A DNA stretch of 64,000 bases from Candidatus Tumulicola sp. (GTDB taxonomy: Bacteria; Vulcanimicrobiota; Vulcanimicrobiia; Vulcanimicrobiales; Vulcanimicrobiaceae). The stretch covers positions 1,364,001 to 1,428,000 of the forward strand of contig DASXDT010000006.1 of NCBI GenBank assembly GCA_036490475.1, read 5' to 3'. This document shows positions 60,608 to 64,000 of this stretch, piece after piece (position 1 is the stretch's first letter; the number at the start of each line of letters is the position of its first letter). Below the pieces are notes generated by a model. It made no database searches. It had not been told where the DNA came from and saw nothing but the letters and a program-made list of their open reading frames with translations. The translations under genes were made by a program, and so were the position numbers.

Positions 60608-61038
60608 CAAACACACAATGGAGGGACCGCCGATTGGCTTGGGGCCGTCTCGCGTCGAGAGATGGATGCTCGCAATCTCCTTGAGCTCGCTGCTAACAAT
60701 TTGTAATATTTCGACAAACTAAATACACACCACGTCAGCATTCCATTCCGGCGACCTTCTTCAACGAGCTGCGAAGCGGCGTGATAGACGCGAGGTCCTC
60801 GAGAATCTCGCGGAGATTGAGTCCTTTCGATCGCTTTCCGACCCTACCGTCGACGTTACGCACAAATTGCGTATGTTTTCCCGCCCCATGCACCGTGATC
60901 TGAATGACGTTCCTTTGGAGCTCCGTACTCTAGGCAATCGGATATCGACTCTGGCTTTTGCCCCAGATCTTGATCTGAGGTCGATCGACCTGACGACGTA
61001 TTCGCACCCGAGGCCGCGTTACTTAGCTGACGTCTTGG
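60608..61038. other. Spacer before the methylase, with an open frame fragment
   Basis: No intact gene. An open frame without a good start runs from about 60722 to 61052 (segments AKRRDRREVLENLAEIE, HKLRMFSRPMHRDLND). It may be the end of a lost gene. It overlaps the 3' end of the convergent methylase. Nothing else is recognised. Confidence 0.4.
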
Positions 61039-61902
61039 TCAACGAAGTCTGATATGAGCAAGTATTTCGAGCGCCTCGGACCGATCGCCAGTGCAACTAA
61101 TTCGCCGCGGCGCATTGAGCGTTTCGATTGAGAAACCAAGGCGTTGATATAAGTCAAGGACGCGATCGGTTGCCTGATTTGATGCTAGCACGGGCACGGA
61201 TAACCCAGACAGCCACTTGGCGAGCCTTACCTGGTCTTCCCATGAGAAGCCGTTGGCCGAGTAGGAGGTGAACTGTACATCGTACGGCGGATCCGCGTAA
61301 ACTAGGTCCCCTCCAGATGGCGCCATATCTTGAAAGTCTCCGGTTTCGAACGTAAAATTCGAGAAAGCGTTCTTATATTCTCGAAAGTCAGTGCGATATG
61401 CTATGGTTGAGTAACGGCCGAATGGCACATTGAATTCGCCGCGGCGGTTAAACCTACAAAGGCCGTTGAAAGCGGTTCGATTGAGATAGTAGAAGAGCGC
61501 GGCTGCCTCCGCGCATTCTATTTTGCCTGAGCGCGCGAGCGCATTAAAACGTTCGCGATTCTGGTAAAATATTGACGTATCGTTCGTAAGCTGGATACCT
61601 AGTCCCGTCAAATCTAAGCCACGCTTCAGCCACTTGTAGAAGTTGATTAGGTGTGGATTCGCGTCGCGGAGAAGTGCCTTATGTGGTCGCAAGCCTAACG
61701 CAACGGCCAACCCGCCGACGAATGGTTCAACGAGTCGCTCGAAGTCGACGGCCGATAGGAGTTCCCTAAGCCGAGGAACGAGCCAGCGCTTTCCGCCGGC
61801 CCATTTCAGTGGCGGTCCCAAGTCGCCGACGGCAACACCTTCAAGCGGCAGTCTAATCATCTTACTAGAATTGCGGCGCATCGTAGAACTAGGCTGCCTC
61901 AC
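61039..61902 (-). CDS. Adenine-specific DNA methyltransferase, Dam/DpnM-like (alpha class)
   Basis: A 287-residue protein (start could be 61902, or an ATG at 61881 or 61860). Motif I region PLKWAGGKRWLVPRL binds SAM. EPFVGGLAVALGL and ANPHLINFYKWLK follow. The catalytic motif IV is DPPY in YADPPYDVQF. This is the alpha order of Dam/DpnM enzymes that make N6-methyladenine at GATC. A second methylase is next on the same strand, and a DpnII-like endonuclease lies beyond the small gene on the other strand. Confidence 0.9.
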   Translation of the reverse strand: MRQPSSTMRRNSSKMIRLPLEGVAVGDLGPPLKWAGGKRWLVPRLRELLSAVDFERLVEPFVGGLAVALGLRPHKALLRDANPHLINFYKWLKRGLDLTGLGIQLTNDTSIFYQNRERFNALARSGKIECAEAAALFYYLNRTAFNGLCRFNRRGEFNVPFGRYSTIAYRTDFREYKNAFSNFTFETGDFQDMAPSGGDLVYADPPYDVQFTSYSANGFSWEDQVRLAKWLSGLSVPVLASNQATDRVLDLYQRLGFSIETLNAPRRISCTGDRSEALEILAHIRLR

Positions 61903-61979
61903 GCACTGCTATATGTCGCAACGCTTGTGTCTCAGCATTTTGAGTTCCCGTAATCTAGCTTGGCGGACGCGAATACCGC

Positions 61980-62807
61980 TCAGCTGATCAACCGCGGCTG
62001 GTTTTGTTGAGCAGTCTCGTCATCTAGTCGTCTAATTGCAAGTTTGATGAACTGCTTGTCCTGCTCGAACCCGATAAATTTGCGTTTGTTGCGGACTGCG
62101 GCGACGCCAGTTGTTCCTGATCCGCTAAAGGGGTCGAAGACCACGTCCCCTTCATTAGTGGAAGCAAGAAGGCAGCGCTCCACCAACCCGACCGGCTTCT
62201 GCGTGGGATGTTTTCCGAAATATTTTTCGGCTGCGGTCGGTACCGGTAGACGCCAGACATTTTTCATCTGTCGCCCTCCGTTCAGCGTCTTCATCTCGTC
62301 GTAGTTGAAAGTGTAACGGTCGGCGCTCCCTTTCTTAGCTTTGCTGGCCCATAGAATTATCTCGGTCGAATGCGTGAAGCATCTGCAACCAAGATTTGGA
62401 GGAGGCGCCGGTTTTTCCCAAACGATGTCGTTGAGAATGCGGAACCCCGTTTCCAGAAGCGCCATGCCCACGCTAAGGTACACGTGTAGGGTGCCGGATA
62501 CCCACATGGTGCCGGTCGGCTTCAAAACTCTGTGGCATTCCGCGATCCAAGTTCTGTTAAAATCGTGGTCCGCGACAAGACCTTTACTGCGATCCCAACT
62601 GCCCTTATCAACCTTGACCATCTTGCCAGCAACGCATGTGACACCGCCGTTGGAGAGTAGGTACGGAGGATCCGTCCAAACGCAGTCGACCGAGTCATCG
62701 GGCAAGGCAGAAAGAAGCTTCAAGGACTCGCCGCGGAAAAGCGTGGCGCTGCCGTCGCGAGACCGCCACGATGGCGACACGTCGTCCTTCGCGGGTTTAG
62801 AGCGCAC
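61980..62807 (-). CDS. DNA methyltransferase, DpnA-like (beta class)
   Basis: A 275-residue protein with DPPY early (WTDPPYLLSNGG) and the SAM loop FDPFSGSGTTGVAAV late: beta-class order. In DpnII-type systems the second methylase (DpnA) also modifies single-stranded GATC. AGGAG lies 9 bases before the GTG start. It reads toward the Dam-like gene, 77 bases away, and they are probably co-transcribed. Catalytic and SAM motifs are complete. Confidence 0.9.
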   Translation of the reverse strand: MRSKPAKDDVSPSWRSRDGSATLFRGESLKLLSALPDDSVDCVWTDPPYLLSNGGVTCVAGKMVKVDKGSWDRSKGLVADHDFNRTWIAECHRVLKPTGTMWVSGTLHVYLSVGMALLETGFRILNDIVWEKPAPPPNLGCRCFTHSTEIILWASKAKKGSADRYTFNYDEMKTLNGGRQMKNVWRLPVPTAAEKYFGKHPTQKPVGLVERCLLASTNEGDVVFDPFSGSGTTGVAAVRNKRKFIGFEQDKQFIKLAIRRLDDETAQQNQPRLIS

Positions 62808-62941
62808 GCCGAAGGCTCCTACAAATCATCAGCATAACCTACTCATACATAACACAAAAATTGGCAAGGGGTTCTGCGACAGGAGGGCGATCTTTCCCGA
62901 AAGGTTCCGAAAGACGCAGTATCTTACAAGGAGGGCATTTT

Positions 62942-63169
62942 ATGGCTCGACGGTCCAAGTTCGCTACGGCAGCTCACGATTGGCTGCAACACAACGCAAA
63001 AGGCAAGACCGTGACAACCGACGAGCTTTGGGATGGTCTGACCAAACAGCACCCAGACCTCACCGCCGCGACGGAACAGCGCAAGACTCCGCGTACAACG
63101 TGTATGAGGGACCTACGAAAAGACGCAGCGTTCGAGATTGGTGACAGGAAGGTAAAACTCGCCGACTAA
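62942..63169 (+). CDS. Small winged-helix-like protein in the restriction locus
   Basis: A 75-residue basic protein with a strong Shine-Dalgarno (AAGGAGGG). The pattern (FATAAHDWLQHNAKGKTVTTDELWDGLTKQHPDL, then CMRDLRKD) resembles a small winged helix. Such proteins in restriction operons can act as controllers, or form a domain of the nuclease. A repeat-containing region, the likely binding site, follows it, then the endonuclease. The family name is uncertain. Confidence 0.6.
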   Translation: MARRSKFATAAHDWLQHNAKGKTVTTDELWDGLTKQHPDLTAATEQRKTPRTTCMRDLRKDAAFEIGDRKVKLAD

Positions 63170-63250
63170 CGCTGTTCCTATAACCAACGCGAGGCGGACT
63201 GCCGATGATAGGTCAGGCGGACGTCGGGGCTGAAATTCTATGGCTGCGGC

Positions 63251-63299
63251 TAGCCTATAAGTTTGATCGATGCGTAGGCTGACCGGATATAGGCTAACC
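63251..63299 (+). repeat. TAGGCT box array upstream of the endonuclease gene
   Basis: TAGCCTATA (63251-63259) is the exact reverse complement of TATAGGCTA (63288-63296). TAGGCTGACC (63275-63284) and TAGGCTAACC (63290-63299) are direct repeats 15 bases apart. This is a candidate controller-protein operator. Confidence 0.5.
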
Positions 63300-63397
63300 C
63301 GCGGTGGAGACTTTGATTTTCGTCAATTGTTCGGAAGGAGCTCGAGAATGCCACCGGAACCTCAGAGCCATTCATTTTGCCTTTTGAAAGAAAATGA

Positions 63398-64000
63398 TTG
63401 GCGAACATCGATTTCTATAGAAAACACTTCGGGATCACTTCCGTTGGCGCTGCTTTTGACAAGTTCGTCGAAACTTTAGCCAATTATTTCGACGCCAAGT
63501 ACTACGTAGATTGGTCTAAGGTTCTTTCCAACGCAAAACGGCACGAAAAGTCATTCCAGCTGCTCAGTGAACTTTGTGGGAGGGGCGATGTAAAGGTCAA
63601 GGCTGCTGAACTATTTTTCGCGCACCCTGAGACAATCGAAGCTCTGCCAATTCTTATCGCATGTCGGCGAGGGCTTTCAATCTCAGATCCTTTAAACGTT
63701 TCAGCGATGATGACGTATAGCTTTGCACCTAATGGCGCCACCGATGACGAGAAAAGGATCGAAGCCGAACATTACGCGGAGTTCCTGGTTCATTCGGGAC
63801 TAATAGACGTTTTTGCAATGATCCAAAATGCCGCGGATTTTGCGATCGGCGTAGAAGTAGGCCTAGACAGCAACGGCCGAAAGAACCGTGGGGGCAACTG
63901 CGGGATACAAGCTATCGCACCGGTAGTCGAATCGCTGCGCCAAACGATTCCGGGCCTTGTGATTCGCTCTGAAGCTGGATTCGCAGAACTCGAGAGAAAT
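63398..64000 (+). CDS. DpnII-like type II restriction endonuclease (3' end outside window)
   Basis: At least 201 codons, open to the window edge. KFVETLANYFDAKYYVDWSKV corresponds to the N-terminal block of DpnII-family enzymes, LFFAHPETIEALPILIACRRG to the next, and FAIGVEVGLDSNGRKNRGG to the catalytic region with its Glu and Asp. It should cut GATC. The in-frame start is TTG 63398, right after an in-frame TGA. A better-supported ATG (63348, with GGAAGGAG) is one frame off; a single missing base would link it. The nearby methylases fit a complete system. Confidence 0.8.
   Translation, partial: MANIDFYRKHFGITSVGAAFDKFVETLANYFDAKYYVDWSKVLSNAKRHEKSFQLLSELCGRGDVKVKAAELFFAHPETIEALPILIACRRGLSISDPLNVSAMMTYSFAPNGATDDEKRIEAEHYAEFLVHSGLIDVFAMIQNAADFAIGVEVGLDSNGRKNRGGNCGIQAIAPVVESLRQTIPGLVIRSEAGFAELERN

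Noticed and set aside
60661-60705. Short frame MDARNLLELAANNL with an ATG
   Set aside because: Only 14 codons, no ribosome-binding site, and out of frame with the longer fragment ending at 61052.

Overview
The window is a GC-rich bacterial chromosome segment, densely packed on both strands, with no rRNA, tRNA, CRISPR or transposase that I can see. Seven secreted beta-propeller (NHL/SMP-30-like) proteins, most of them lipoproteins, three TAP-type exported alpha/beta hydrolases and two twin-domain aspartyl proteases with PDZ tails recur here. This family mix, with the operon style, reminds me of uncultured soil phyla such as Eremiobacterota (WPS-2). That placement is an inference from recall, not a measurement.

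Layout. 1-4.4 kb: sulfatase 3' end, CYTH-like protein, M48-like protein lacking a zinc histidine, NRAMP-like transporter, channel-like membrane protein. 4.5-8.2 kb: decayed MbcA/ParS-RES toxin-antitoxin pair, aspartyl protease, AraC regulator. 8.2-11.7 kb: regulatory spacer and two coupled exported hydrolases. 11.7-13.2 kb: AbiE toxin-antitoxin locus with an operator-like inverted repeat. 13.3-16.7 kb: MFS exporter and SDR divergent from a TetR regulator, plus an orphan ParS-like gene. 16.7-17.8 kb: divergent hydroxylase and cupin. 17.9-21.4 kb: four overlapping genes (two exported proteins of unknown fold, a membrane protein, an AraC regulator). 21.5-25.5 kb: large ATPase-LuxR regulator, fragment of a second one, beta-propeller lipoprotein. 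25.7-31.0 kb: second aspartyl protease, HTH plus broken nucleotidyltransferase, third TAP hydrolase, lipoprotein. 31.4-44.6 kb: propeller proteins interleaved with a D,D-carboxypeptidase, an HTH-TPR regulator and a GH51 arabinofuranosidase. 44.7-51.5 kb: TPR protein, small membrane/secreted proteins, and an operon of unknown protein, DyP peroxidase and lipase-like hydrolase. 51.6-57.3 kb: esterase, interrupted thioredoxin, duplication scar, Fic protein, UPF0149 and DUF4336 proteins. 57.3-60.6 kb: propeller lipoprotein and an ECF sigma/anti-sigma pair followed by two small exported proteins. 61.0-64.0 kb: a DpnII-like restriction-modification system running off the right edge.

Two themes cut across the window. 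First, at least four genes (RES toxin, AbiEii, SDR, DyP) read perfectly into their family only if one base is added, and a thioredoxin has TGA at a conserved Trp. These may be real decay or assembly indels, and they must be resolved before any phenotype is inferred. Second, several genes have a good -10 hexamer ending 6 or 7 bases before the ATG, which implies leaderless mRNAs.

The most novel-looking unit is the four-gene cassette at 17893-21438, followed by the DyP operon at 47221-51491 and the degenerate duplicate of the sigma-factor region at 53.4-53.6 kb.
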